64,000 nucleotides of DNA from Hexactinellida sp. DTS-2022 (lineage: Eukaryota > Porifera > Hexactinellida): contig JAPNXP010000002.1 of assembly GCA_028753945.1 (NCBI GenBank), positions 1,488,001-1,552,000 on the forward strand. Direction: 5' to 3'. Positions 46,601 to 55,300 of this stretch are shown here, in pieces. The position numbers and the translations under genes were made by a program. Position 1 is the stretch's first letter. Each line of letters begins with the position of its first letter. The notes under the pieces are model-generated. The model worked only from the letters and a program-made list of their open reading frames with translations. It did no database searches and was not told the origin of the DNA.

Positions 46601-48993
46601 ATGCTACACAACTTATCACATCTACTGATGCTATACATATTCCTGTATATACTGACGCTATTGGAGACGTTGGTAATACAGAACATGCACAAATTACTGT
46701 ATCCACCGGTGCTAACGGGAATGTTAGTGGTACAGAGATTCAGCGGATATTCAATGTAGAAGCATTCGGCTCTGTAGCGAAGTATCACTGTGAGCTGCAG
46801 TCGGATTTGGACATTTCTGTTTCGCTGACAGACTATGGATATAGTTTGCATAATCGTCCAACAGATATCAGGGAACTGCTCCTAATAAGGAGACGGATCT
46901 ACATCCTGAAAACTTTCATCTCCCCTTCCCTCGGAGACATAGTAAACGATAAGAACGATAAATACAACTTGGAGGTGCCCATGGTGTCGTGTCACATGGA
47001 CTCAAAAAACGAGTGCTCTTCTAATATCAGTGTTGATGTTACGGTGGAGAGTGATGGTGTTCTCAAGTGCAACCACATTCTACAACTCTACAGCCGTACC
47101 AAAGGAATGTTCTTTGCGTTGCTATGGATATTGATTCACTGGGCTAGACATGTGGGAATACTGAAGAGCTACACCTCCCCTGACAGCTCAGGCTTAATAC
47201 TAACCGCGGAGTTCGAAGCTTTAGTACTGCATATCTATGAAAACATGAAGAATGTGCCTAAAACAGCTCCAGGCGATGAGATAGACAGCTCATTCGCTTC
47301 CATGTTCAATTCTCTGTCGTGTGCAGACATGGAGAGGTCCCTGGGATTGGTGTTGGAGGAATTCTTTTCCTTGGGTTACAAAATAACATCAGAAGATGTT
47401 ACTCAAATTGAGTACACCTGGCCGATAGAAGGAAAGCCGACTCATACCATTGACCGCGTGGCCCTGAGTAAGATATCCGGCCTCTTATTCCAAGGCTGGC
47501 ATTGCCTTGTGTTCACCAGGGACATTTCTAAGCTGCTAGAACGCGTAGATATACAGTTGAAGTTTGCCAAGAGATTCTCAACGTACTTGAGTGACAGACT
47601 TAGGTCTTCCACTCAGTACTACGAGAAGGATTTGACTAATAAGACTGGCTGTATCGTAAGGCTGGAGGAGATGGGTAGAAACATCTTGCTGACTGCCCAG
47701 GGATCTGCGAGTGGTATCCATAAACTGTCAGCTGAGGTCTCCCTCATAGAGTCTAGCTCCGCTCTAACCAAGAGATACAGGTCGAATGCTAGTCGCTACA
47801 TGATAGACGGTAACCTAGCGCTGGTGCTATCGAATAATCTGACAGACTCTAAGGTTAAGCTTAAGCCATTCAGACACGGCTGTTGCAAACACTTCCACAG
47901 CGTTAACAACAAATGCGTGTTGGTATCTGCCATCACCAAGCCGAATCCACATTGGATTAAAGAAGGAACACTCAAGCTAGAGAATCTGCTCTGGACACAA
48001 CTCAAGAGCTTCCCTGTCAAGAACAACCATTTTCTAGCAAATTTAAAATTCAAGACAAGATTCGGCTTCTTCTACGTCCTCGAAGGAGTAGACGCTCTCA
48101 AGAGTATTGGGAATTCTGTTAATGTGGAGGAGTTTGAATCCTGCTTAGTGAAGGGAAAGACAAATCGCAGGAGTGAGACAATTCCGGAGAAGATTGAACT
48201 CCGGTCTATAGACTCAGATAAAACCGAAAAAAAGCCACCCTCAAAGATGACCAAAGATGCTCAATATCTCTCAGCTAAGAAGCACCGAGATAAGATAGAG
48301 TCTCTGAGCAGTGGGTTCTGTCCTGGCATATACGACATACGCAACATGGAGGATCTGGAGACATCAAAAGATGTGTTCATACGGTCTCTGGAGCAGTGTA
48401 ACTTCAAGCCCATAGACAAAAAGATACCCTACACATGGAGAGTAGAGATAGAGGTAAGCTTCACTGTTGACGTCAGACTCAACCTGGATTCCAGCTTCCA
48501 TGTGGTGGACATATCCAGCCGGCCTTATATTTGGGTGTTGGCTACAATTCTAGCCGACAGAAATAAAGTTGACGAACGGAAAGCTCACGATCTGAGGCTC
48601 CGGGCAGAGACCTCCGAGCCAGTGGAAGAGGAGTCTGAGTTGTACAGTAATATTCTGCCAGATGGACTTGTATCTACCGTTATTGAGTTTAACGATAAAG
48701 GAAAGCCAGTCCCCTGTGAGCGGCTGAAGGATAGGATGAAGATTATTAAGCACAACCATGAGGTTGTCTACTACCAGCTTGACAGTGTCGTGGCTAAGAT
48801 GTGCTCTGGCACGGAGTACTGTAGGGAGAACTACGACTTTGGAAGACAGTTCTGTGAGTTGACTCTATTTCACTGTGAATCTGAGCTTATTGAAAGCGTA
48901 GCTTCAGGAAGCAGCTCTGAGATTCGAGCTATTGCAGTTACTGCAGTAGAGACTTCCATCAAGCTTTCAGAAGCTATTTCCAGGAATATGTAA
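40639..48993 (+). CDS. Helicase-RdRP-nucleotidyltransferase fusion protein
   Basis: 2784 residues in one exon. Residues 1-130: Zn-binding RIG-I C-terminal-domain-like region (CRKC at 3-6, CTNC near 55, LEPPFDGL). About 165-600: DExH/D helicase of the Dicer/RIG-I class with Walker A PTGCGKT (184-190), DECH (283-286), GLTASPP and QSKGRAR (579-585). About 1020-1640: eukaryotic RdRP with VECAMLTPSRIIPLH, LTDGNGKID, QIRLAGLKGVF and the catalytic DLDGD (1457-1461, three Asp) in CSGGGDLDGDEFG. About 1830-2000: 9-residue Thr/Ser repeats. About 2035-2230: Cid1/TUTase-type nucleotidyltransferase with FGS (2043-2045), Asp 2056 and 2058 in SDLDIS, and third Asp 2133 in VDVTVE. Residues 2300-2784: no recognised domain. 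Known roles: such enzymes make and tail secondary siRNAs; in S. pombe they are separate RDRC subunits. Combined role is inferred. GC is well above the flanks. An AATAAA lies at 49247. Confidence 0.93.
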   Translation: MNCRKCGTELLPLEDICFYAKSIKSVDLMIRHEKAALLEDKFKLTPDKPKYFNIICTNCDSPVGKKHPHGPSSSSILAFGNDKIVLLGRSLTGSKKDAWYNVYLEPPFDGLLVRDSASFFGISQAKNPDAPAPQFEMCPIVWPDPQDLSHFKHDDIIMSDVIPRDYQIAAYIEALQRDLILVLPTGCGKTLVASIAAARMKILNPGHMVLFLVDRIPLVFQQGESISIETHLNVCSLTSEFNTNLKRRKLTQGVYDLLVSTAGSFVSLKGYLSIDRFCYVIFDECHHATKQHDYKVILEQIKECPPPNRPRVLGLTASPPCSQDLLEKFRHSFFDAPICHDLSLSDYEYASASVDTELVLEPVWELREYKMCMEAELYKLADEINAILGSKELSKGEWGKNRDQLMTALFELDSRKEEGVQTRVEAIKKICEVLANTEVLGITYDNDKLEDLAVYRDLEHRDTFSPELNALFKILKDLPDDSKIIIFVRTRVIAHILNDILKRDAAISRRFSPQKIVGQYGLFGMSWINEQEEVLEKFRNGPCSLLVSTSVLEEGLDIPTCDVVIRLGRINSFISYKQSKGRARKKDKCKFILIMSKEDEEGFADILAQEAEVKKLLRDHFSADPVPSATTLQLQEQVKADMVISPRNTEPLLNSAECAVEFYFSTYLELFNVRDAIAEFLRDDFYLKVNLIDQARDSSVWNRKGIFPPEDSLLILGLGTQHRNIYQRYKQLTVEWSFSFLKDTTSVWTRVQLPTGQSATIVTTWEVTKLSLGSFIDRRRFQFCKELEAAAEDTEDDTIGRLELISKKSIEITVFNSVLLIEIPLTSIRRFALCHWKDSEVTLYLPLSYSPTIRANHEGPRLSCNECELLTHFGKHPVLSVTLKYDKADWSELWIFLHSSYFPVPVFDSHVTICSPPDPAVSLEHPDYWAKPVQDCLWLFYVLKANRDICIPDSTIRYLSHEISQTPVEHMHRLQKTFGDLLSELPKGKTVYFCDLLTSFRDRQERNSKSTREPIGPPSNFCHVECAMLTPSRIIPLHPILTQCNRLYRKYPQERFLNLAFREEHAEALNCSEVLERVRTPLQTGIDIEGIKFYFLVCSGSQMRSKRAIFLHIPDSDSPSPADRIRCMRAELIGDSVITNVTKYISRLGLFCTSDYPICEIDEASTLQLEDIKAGNDVMLTDGNGKIDRNVAETVFEKYNLKQTSSNTSALQIRLAGLKGVFTIVDPRTDPDFSAAAAAGQHCSIIYRESMKKIQWTHSMLCLVKVGKYNKLFFNTQMLTLLSSLEDRAQQWDPKPRLRELYKNTLEDFAQLFKDEHKANSKLMSHLPNYSNRTPSHFDILSEPFLLSLLRCVYTHDIKMLINRFHFQVGEGCILMGIPDPIGVLKDGEVFIRYEDAKGVIVVRTGRILVYKNPCLHPGDLLVPLAVDKPELSHLHNVIVFPITGEKSIPACSGGGDLDGDEFGIIWDEALIPPEGAVFESLNYDKVLENYKAGLQEDETEEQPAVTIDRPIHNVENVQILLAEAYCKIVSNDLLGIISHYHVAVSDMKPDGARDDLAIQLAKLASIAVDSPKTGVTPVIPHDIKTLIKDKGYPDFMEKFLSTSYPSTKLLGELYQMAKSVCFESSEWENVLNYYEKHEFLHRIPPNIPPTVFEIQGYEEYMDSARDVYFEYGSALQRIMLAFGIETEAEVVLSLIIRCHPLLSADKGKTTSALRAAAQHLSQEFRHTFHRDTASSQYLKKAAAWYLTVYQQQQSQNGIFLSFPWLVGEYLCDIMASQKFHTKIDMYTTVGRSAREYLKCKYDSIRNVVESKIGLLPLIEATINSTAKLMLPSTSPTQLITSTDPPQILPSTDATQLITSTDATQLITSTAATQLITSTDATQLITSTDATQLITSTAATQLITSTDATQLITSTDATQLITSTDATQLITSTDATQLITSTDATQLITSTDATQLITSTDATQLITSTDATQLITSTDATQLITSTDATQLITSTDAIHIPVYTDAIGDVGNTEHAQITVSTGANGNVSGTEIQRIFNVEAFGSVAKYHCELQSDLDISVSLTDYGYSLHNRPTDIRELLLIRRRIYILKTFISPSLGDIVNDKNDKYNLEVPMVSCHMDSKNECSSNISVDVTVESDGVLKCNHILQLYSRTKGMFFALLWILIHWARHVGILKSYTSPDSSGLILTAEFEALVLHIYENMKNVPKTAPGDEIDSSFASMFNSLSCADMERSLGLVLEEFFSLGYKITSEDVTQIEYTWPIEGKPTHTIDRVALSKISGLLFQGWHCLVFTRDISKLLERVDIQLKFAKRFSTYLSDRLRSSTQYYEKDLTNKTGCIVRLEEMGRNILLTAQGSASGIHKLSAEVSLIESSSALTKRYRSNASRYMIDGNLALVLSNNLTDSKVKLKPFRHGCCKHFHSVNNKCVLVSAITKPNPHWIKEGTLKLENLLWTQLKSFPVKNNHFLANLKFKTRFGFFYVLEGVDALKSIGNSVNVEEFESCLVKGKTNRRSETIPEKIELRSIDSDKTEKKPPSKMTKDAQYLSAKKHRDKIESLSSGFCPGIYDIRNMEDLETSKDVFIRSLEQCNFKPIDKKIPYTWRVEIEVSFTVDVRLNLDSSFHVVDISSRPYIWVLATILADRNKVDERKAHDLRLRAETSEPVEEESELYSNILPDGLVSTVIEFNDKGKPVPCERLKDRMKIIKHNHEVVYYQLDSVVAKMCSGTEYCRENYDFGRQFCELTLFHCESELIESVASGSSSEIRAIAVTAVETSIKLSEAISRNM
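46135..46635 (+). repeat. 27-bp coding tandem repeat in the fusion gene
   Basis: About 16 units of 27 bp encoding TQLITSTDA, with occasional AA for DA and synonymous ATT/ATC changes. In frame throughout; a likely flexible linker between the RdRP and the nucleotidyltransferase and a candidate site of length polymorphism. Confidence 0.97.
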
Positions 48994-49345
48994 TATATTC
49001 TATTTCACAAATAGTTATACTTACTCAGTAGGCATCTTATGGGATATCACATCTATCATTTTGCATCTATTGTTATTTGTAAATACGTAGGTTTCTAGTT
49101 TGTGAATTTATTTATTAGCATTTTCTATTATATTATGTTCATTGGCTAAATGAAAACTCTGTTGCTTTGAATTTCTACTTTAGATAAGGACACTGGACAC
49201 ATACTCCATGCCAAAATGAACTCTTGACGAGCTCTCCATAATTCGCAATAAAGGATATTATATGTACGTACTTTTAGATAATATGACAATACATGGCATT
49301 GCATATGCATAATTCATTTATTATACAATTAATGCAAGCGAACCT
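48994..49345. other. 3' flank of the fusion gene
   Basis: AATAAA at 49247-49252 is the best candidate polyadenylation signal, about 255 bases after the stop. No other feature. Confidence 0.45.
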
Positions 49346-49673
49346 TAATAAGGGTCGCCGGAATATGTCTGAATTTTAAGTATGAAGATGTTCGAAAACT
49401 TATGAAGTAGGAATAAGTCCGAATATATTTCTGATGTAGGAATAAGATCGAAAGGCCTGTAAGTAGGAATAAGTTCGAATATATTTTTGAAGTAGGAATA
49501 AGTTCGAAAACTTATGAAGTAGGAATAAGTCCGAATATATTTCTGATGTATAAGTTCGAAAGACCTCCAAGTAGGAATAAGTTCGAAAGACCTCCAAGTA
49601 GGAATAAGTTCGAATCCCTATTAATTTAGATTAACCCAGAAAACCCATGCATGAATTATCAGATTTAGAAGTA

Positions 49674-49933
49674 CCGTATTTCCCCGAATAAGCGCCCCGG
49701 CGCTTATTGTTTTCGTGGGCCCAAATTATCCTGAAATTTTTGTGAAAAATCCAGAATATCATTTTTAGATGTGTTCTAATAGTTTCCACCAACAGTATAC
49801 CTCCTGAAGTTGCCAAAATCAATGAAATTAGATTACAGTGATCTACTAATGTGTATAAATTTTATCATACCAATGTAATCTTTATTGCCCCGGCGCTTAT
49901 TCAAGCCCCCGGCGCTTATTCGGGGAAATACGG
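49674..49933. mobile_element. 260-bp TA-flanked MITE
   Basis: Inverted ends CCGTATTTCCCCGAATAAGCG and the inverse between TA dinucleotides; GGCGCTTATT repeated inside. Confidence 0.9.
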
Positions 49934-50059
49934 TATTTAATAAATATGATGTATGACTGGACGAAAAGATATGGAGTGAATATAGACTAACAAGATTTTA
50001 TATTTATAAATAGATTAAGTTATTAATAGTATAGATAATTTTCATTATATATACGGAAA

Positions 50060-51430
50060 TGTACAGGGTTGTTTGATTTAAATCATTGATTTAAATACAA
50101 AATCTGATAAAAAAGTCGGACTTTTTTTATTTAAATCAGACTTTTTTGATTTAAATCAGATTTTTTATCTCTATTGTGTTTTGCGAAAATAAAATAAATA
50201 CATTGATAATGAGTCAAATTACATTGATAATGAGTCATTATCAATGTAATTAATCTATTAGCCAAATAATATTCGCCAGTGTGATATATGTAGATTGCAA
50301 AAAAACTATTAAAATCAAAATTCTGATTTAAATAAAAAAAATCAGACTTTTTTGATTTTTTCAAAAAATAATGATTTTTATTAACGCTGGAAATGTATAC
50401 TAAGCATATTAGCAAAATATCTTCATCTTTTCGTAGTTCTTTTAGACTCGAATTGTATATTTTGTTTATTTGTGGTGTCATCATTAAATGGCGCCTAAAC
50501 AGCTTAACCACAAATATGAGATTCTCAAAAGTGGTTCCTTCGGACTCGCAATGGTTGATTAACCATATACAACCCAAATAATAACAATAGGAGGCATAGT
50601 TTATCCTAGAATGAAATTTATAAACTGGCCTTCCATTTTTTGGGCTTCTCGGTGACATACACGGCCGTATATTAAGTACATAGACGCAAAGTTTTTAAAA
50701 ATTTGATTGCAACAAATGACATTTTTAATGATTTTTTGAATTAATTATACGTCTATTTTACTATCCTAAAATATATTCAACATTTTATTTTTTATCCAGA
50801 GGGCACGGTAACACCCGCACCATTAATGTTTCCCCCCTTCAACTTTTTACGGGGGTCGCATGCCCCCCCGCGCCCCCCCCCCCCCCCCCCCCTGTTTGCA
50901 CCACTGATTAAGTATGCCATGCCCTCCTCTTATAAACAGCGCGCCTTATTTCTTGGGCATCCCCTTTTGACATTTCTGGAACCGCTAGTGACTCTTATAT
51001 GTATAGAAAGGCTATAAGCCAATTAGTTTAATACGAAAAAGCATTTGTTTATAGATGCGGCCGGTAATGAAATGTCCTTACCTGAATGTGGCCGGTATGC
51101 TGCAAAAGTTTGCGAATCCCTGATCTTAAGGCTCATACCATGGGTGTGAATAGCCTCAAGGGTCCGCAGGCTTGGAGGAATTGTTATAACAGGTTTAAAA
51201 CTGAAATTGTTGTAAATCGCTAATGATCCCTACTTTACATAATTTTTTCGGGTAATTGGGACAAGAGGCTGGGAACAAACGTGTCCCAATTAAGCGGAGT
51301 AGACTGTATATAATATGGTATATATGATTGCAAAAGTGTTACACAAAAATAGACCTTTAATGATAACTTATTAATGAATACAAATGCAAGTGTTATGATA
51401 AAACACCAATAAACAGCCCCATTTATTGGT
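50060..51430. other. Gene-free stretch
   Basis: Contains a TTGATTTAAATCA-rich AT block (50073-50390) that folds on itself, a poly-C run at 50868-50892 and a ...GGGACACGTTTGTTCCC-type region near 51250-51300 that looks like a CAGT MITE right end. A possible minus-strand coding remnant at 50400-50658 has no recognisable motif. Confidence 0.45.
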
Positions 51431-51890
51431 TTTCGAACATATTCCTACTTGCATCGAACTTATTCCTACTTCATAAGTTTTCGAACTTATTCTTACTTAC
51501 AGGCCTTTCGAACTTACTTAGGGTGACCAGAGGATTTTGGGGCAAAACCTGGACATTTCTCAAAATTTCGACAAAATCCGGGACAATCCTGGACACAGGT
51601 TATAAAAAACTGGACACTATTAGTTTAATGCGAACGAATTGGAGACAATTGGATGATAATAAAAAATAACTGCAAAAAAGACCTGGACAATTTAGAAAAT
51701 TACAGGACATCGCACGATAATTATAAAAAAACTGTATACTGCCCAGGCTAAAAATTGGGGAGTATGACATTTGTGTACATAGCTAGTGCGACGTTTGTGT
51801 ACAAATAATATTCATAAATTAGCTTTAATTAAGAATAGTACATAAATAATCTGTCATAAGTAAATTCTTTCGCATCGTTTGTTGTCAATA

Positions 51891-53800
51891 ATGGACTATT
51901 TGTCTATATCATGGAACTTATTTTTGGAGAACAAATGGATTCCTCTTCATGGAATTGCACTCGCGAAATCTCTTAATAACAGTTTTAACGTGGTATCAGA
52001 GCTCATAGATATACCAATAGAAGTGTTGATAGCCATTGTTTTTCCATTTCGAAATCCCGAGGATACTTTCAGACAAATGTCACTAGGACTAGATGATACG
52101 TTTGTTACTCTGGGAAAACCTAATTTGAAAGTTGCATACAAAGTAAAACTGATTACTCAAAGTTTAAAGGTGGCAGTGATGAATTGGGGAGATACTCAAG
52201 AATTTAGCGGACTCTTAACTTGGACAGGTACAAATGAAGATGACATCACTTTCATCAATAGTTCCGAAGTATTTGAGAAGCTTTCAGATTTCCACAATTA
52301 TTGCCATGGTAGACAGCAACAGATGGAATCGCTAAACAGAGAGGCTACAGAGAACGCAATACAATTGCAAAGTGCATTAGCTGATATGGATGATGTACTC
52401 ACGGCGCCCACGGATAGTTCTATCTTTTTATCTGAGGTTGACCCACTACAAGAAGATACCAACTCAACATTAGACCATTCTAGCGAAGCAATTGGAGATC
52501 TATCTGCACATGCACAAGATCTAGATTTTAAATTGATAAAGTCATCCAGATCGCGGGATAAATTATCATATTGTGGCTATATCTACAATTTTCAGCGTGC
52601 AACAAAGGCTAAACAACAATGGCGCTGTCAGGTGAAGAATTGCTAAGGCCGTATTCACACAACTGCGACAACTGTCATAAAACTAATAGGCCAACATTGC
52701 CATGGCGAAGAGATTGGTAAAGAAGAAGTTTTGGAATTTCGTGCAAGAGTAAAGAGACGTGCCCTAGAATCGCATGATAACCCTCATCGCATTATTGCAG
52801 AAGCGTCAGGACAACTTTCTAACATTGCTAAAACACTTCTACCACGTGAAAAAAGTTTAAAAAAGATTTGTCAAAGAATTAGACCTGCGCCAACAAATCC
52901 TACCACTCTTTTTGATCTCCACTTTGATGAAAATATCCAAACTTTAGGTGGAAATAACTTTTTAGCCTATGATTCTGGACCAGGATTAGACAGAATTATC
53001 ATGTTTTCCACTGAAGAAAACAAGAAAATTCTATCCTATTCTACAATATGGATGGCAGACGGAACATTTAAAGTTGTCCCTAGCCTATTCGTACAACTTT
53101 ACACGGTCCATGCGCTAGTTGGAGGAACTTACCCTTTCAGAGATGGACATTTGCTTCCTTCTATTTACATATTAATGCCAGGAAAGAGCTCTTCCTATTT
53201 ATATATCGCAAAATGTGGCACATTATTCAACAGTTGTGTCCAGGTTCTAATCCACAATTTCTTTTAGTTGATTTCGAAAAAGCCGCAATCAGCACATTTG
53301 CAGAAGTTTGGCCAAGGGCAAACATTAAAGGTTGCTTCTTCCATCTATCACAATCCGTTTATCGAAAGGTCCAGGATCTAGGATTGAAAACAATCTATTC
53401 TAATAATACAGAATTCTCAATCAATGTTAGAATGTTACCAGCTTTGGCTTATCTACCTTCCCAATTTGTTTTAACAGCTTTTGAAACCCTAAAAAGTCAA
53501 CTTCCGCCTGAAGCACTAGGTGTATATAATTACTTTCGAGATATTTATGTTGGAGAAATTGATGAATTTGGGGTTTACCATCCACCTTTATTTCCAATTG
53601 AAATGTGGAACAATTTTGATTTAGTGGCTTACGGAATACCTACCACTACGAATTCAGTAGAAGCCTGGCACCGCGCCTTTTCGACAACCGTCGCATCACA
53701 TCACCCTACCTTTTGGAAATTTTGTGATGCACTTAAGATTGAGCAATCTAGTGTAGAACTTAGGCAAGCTCAATATTATTCTGGAATAGTCCCCGACTAA
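51891..53800 (+). pseudogene. MULE transposase with FLYWCH finger (one stop, one frameshift)
   Basis: ATG 51891 opens about 215 residues of unrecognised sequence (SISWNLFLENKWIPLHG, RNPEDTFRQMSLGLDD), then a FLYWCH/WRKY-like zinc finger (DKLSYCGYIYNFQRA, WRCQVKNC, then a TAA at 52644, then GRIHTT, HCHG). The MULE DDE domain follows: first Asp in MADGTFKVVP, second Asp in FLLVDFEKAAI, CFFHLSQ helix, and Glu in NSVEAWHRAF. The second Asp is reached only after a one-base frameshift near 53210. With these two lesions the copy is probably inactive, but all three catalytic residues survive. It ends GIVPD, stop 53800. The copy at 3-725 is a relative. Function if active: cut-and-paste transposition. 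Confidence 0.82.
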
Positions 53801-55150
53801 ATCCAGAACATCATTGGAAAAGGAATTCACGATGGTTAGTTTGGTAATGAATCACTACACTAGATCTATTCTCACCTACCTTAAAAGCATTGCTTTTAAG
53901 GTGTCTCTTTAGTAGCACTAGCAAATCTCGCAACTTTATCCGTAAATTTAGTAATTTTATGCGTAATTATATGCTTATAGTGTATTAATTATATTATAGA
54001 ACAAGCAAATCATAATTATATCTACCACCTTTATACACAGAGATAAATTGTACACAGATCTCGTATGTTTCCAATACATTCGTAATTGGAGAATTTGATC
54101 TAATTTGGTGTTTGAATATTATTATAACAAGCACGCTTTGATTGCTTGGGCTGCGCGGCTGTGGACACCTTGCTTCCGCAAAAGACGCCCTTTGTGCGCC
54201 ACATCTATTCAAATCATCTTAATCACACTAATTTACTCTATAAATCCGTTTAAACCAAACCGCAACATAATGTTGGATTTTGTTTATCTTTTTCTATACG
54301 TACATTAAAGTCATAATATTAACCATGCTTGTTAATAATATTCGCTTAATAGTCGTTGTAAGTCATTTAGAATCTCCTATTTTTTTACCCTAATCTGACT
54401 CGGAATGTGAAAATTGAAACTGAAAGTTAATACAATTTCAATTGAAACTGAAACTGAAACTGGGGTTTTTTCTATTTATACTAAAAACCCCAAGCCATCT
54501 TCGGGTTTTAATATGCAATATAGTTCCATGTCTCTCTACTACAATCCTATAGAAAAAAAAAATGTTGATATTTTCCTTATACATTTGAACTTGTTTCTAT
54601 ATAGGCTATTCCCCCAGTTCAAAATTCCATTCCGGACCAAATTTCATTGAGTTTTAATGTGTATGATAAAATTCTAGTACTTAATATTTTGAAACTTTTC
54701 GTAGTAATTACTACATGATAGGCTAAGGACATATCTAAACAACTTAAATATCTGAACTTTTTACCTGTGCATTCAATAAATCTTCTCGTAAACGTTAAGC
54801 AATTATTATATTTACCAATAAATACCCCGGGATGATTTTGTAGTTGATTGTTTTGTTGTTTACCTATTTGGTGTAAATCACCCACTCTCTGCTTGTTACA
54901 CAACTGATATCTCTTTATTGTAGTTGTGACTCATATATTAAAATTAAACTAGTCAACTTCCGTTATATCGAAGTCGAAGGGACCCAGTTAATTACTCCAT
55001 ATAACCGGACTTCGATATAAGGGAATTCGATATAACCGAGTTCGTTATAAACGGGAGTTTACTATAACTTGCTCCCTAGACTATGACTATATAGTAAGCC
55101 GGACAATAGAATAGCCCAAATAATGCACAAAACTAACGAGGTTTAAGGAC
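53801..55150. other. Gene-free stretch at the 3' side of the MULE
   Basis: AT-rich. A CAGT-type MITE with CGTTATATCGAAGT stems lies at about 54951-55067. 53875-53905 is a small hairpin (CCTTAAAAGCA/TGCTTTTAAGG). No other gene. Confidence 0.55.
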
Positions 55151-55300
55151 TTCAAGAGGTACACAAACGTCGCATTAGTTGTACACAAACGTCGCATTAG
55201 TTGTACACAAACGTCGCACTAGTTGTACACAAACGTCGCACTAGCTATGTACACAAATGTCTCTGTACACAAATGTCTCCCTCCGAAAAATTGGACAATG

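Larger units (their letters stand above)
51768..55276 (+). mobile_element. MULE DNA transposon with subterminal repeats
   Basis: Left end at about 51768-51812 (GACATTTGTGTACATAGCTAG, TGCGACGTTTGTGTAC) is inverse to about 55155-55276 (GTACACAAACGTCGCACTAG repeated four to five times, then GTACACAAATGTC). The interior codes for a MULE transposase with a FLYWCH-type zinc finger. Copy numbers of the 20-bp unit differ between ends. No clear 9-bp duplication found. Confidence 0.72.

Noticed and set aside
45978-46706. Open minus-strand frame of about 240 codons with CVASVDVIS repeats
   Set aside because: It is the antisense shadow of the 27-bp coding repeat in the fusion gene.
49380-49617. Open frames encoding FRTYSYL repeats
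   Set aside because: Translation of a non-coding GGAATAAGTTCGAA array.
50131-50658. 175-codon minus-strand frame
   Set aside because: Half of it is the TTGATTTAAATCA repeat; the rest has no motif and no supporting splice pattern.
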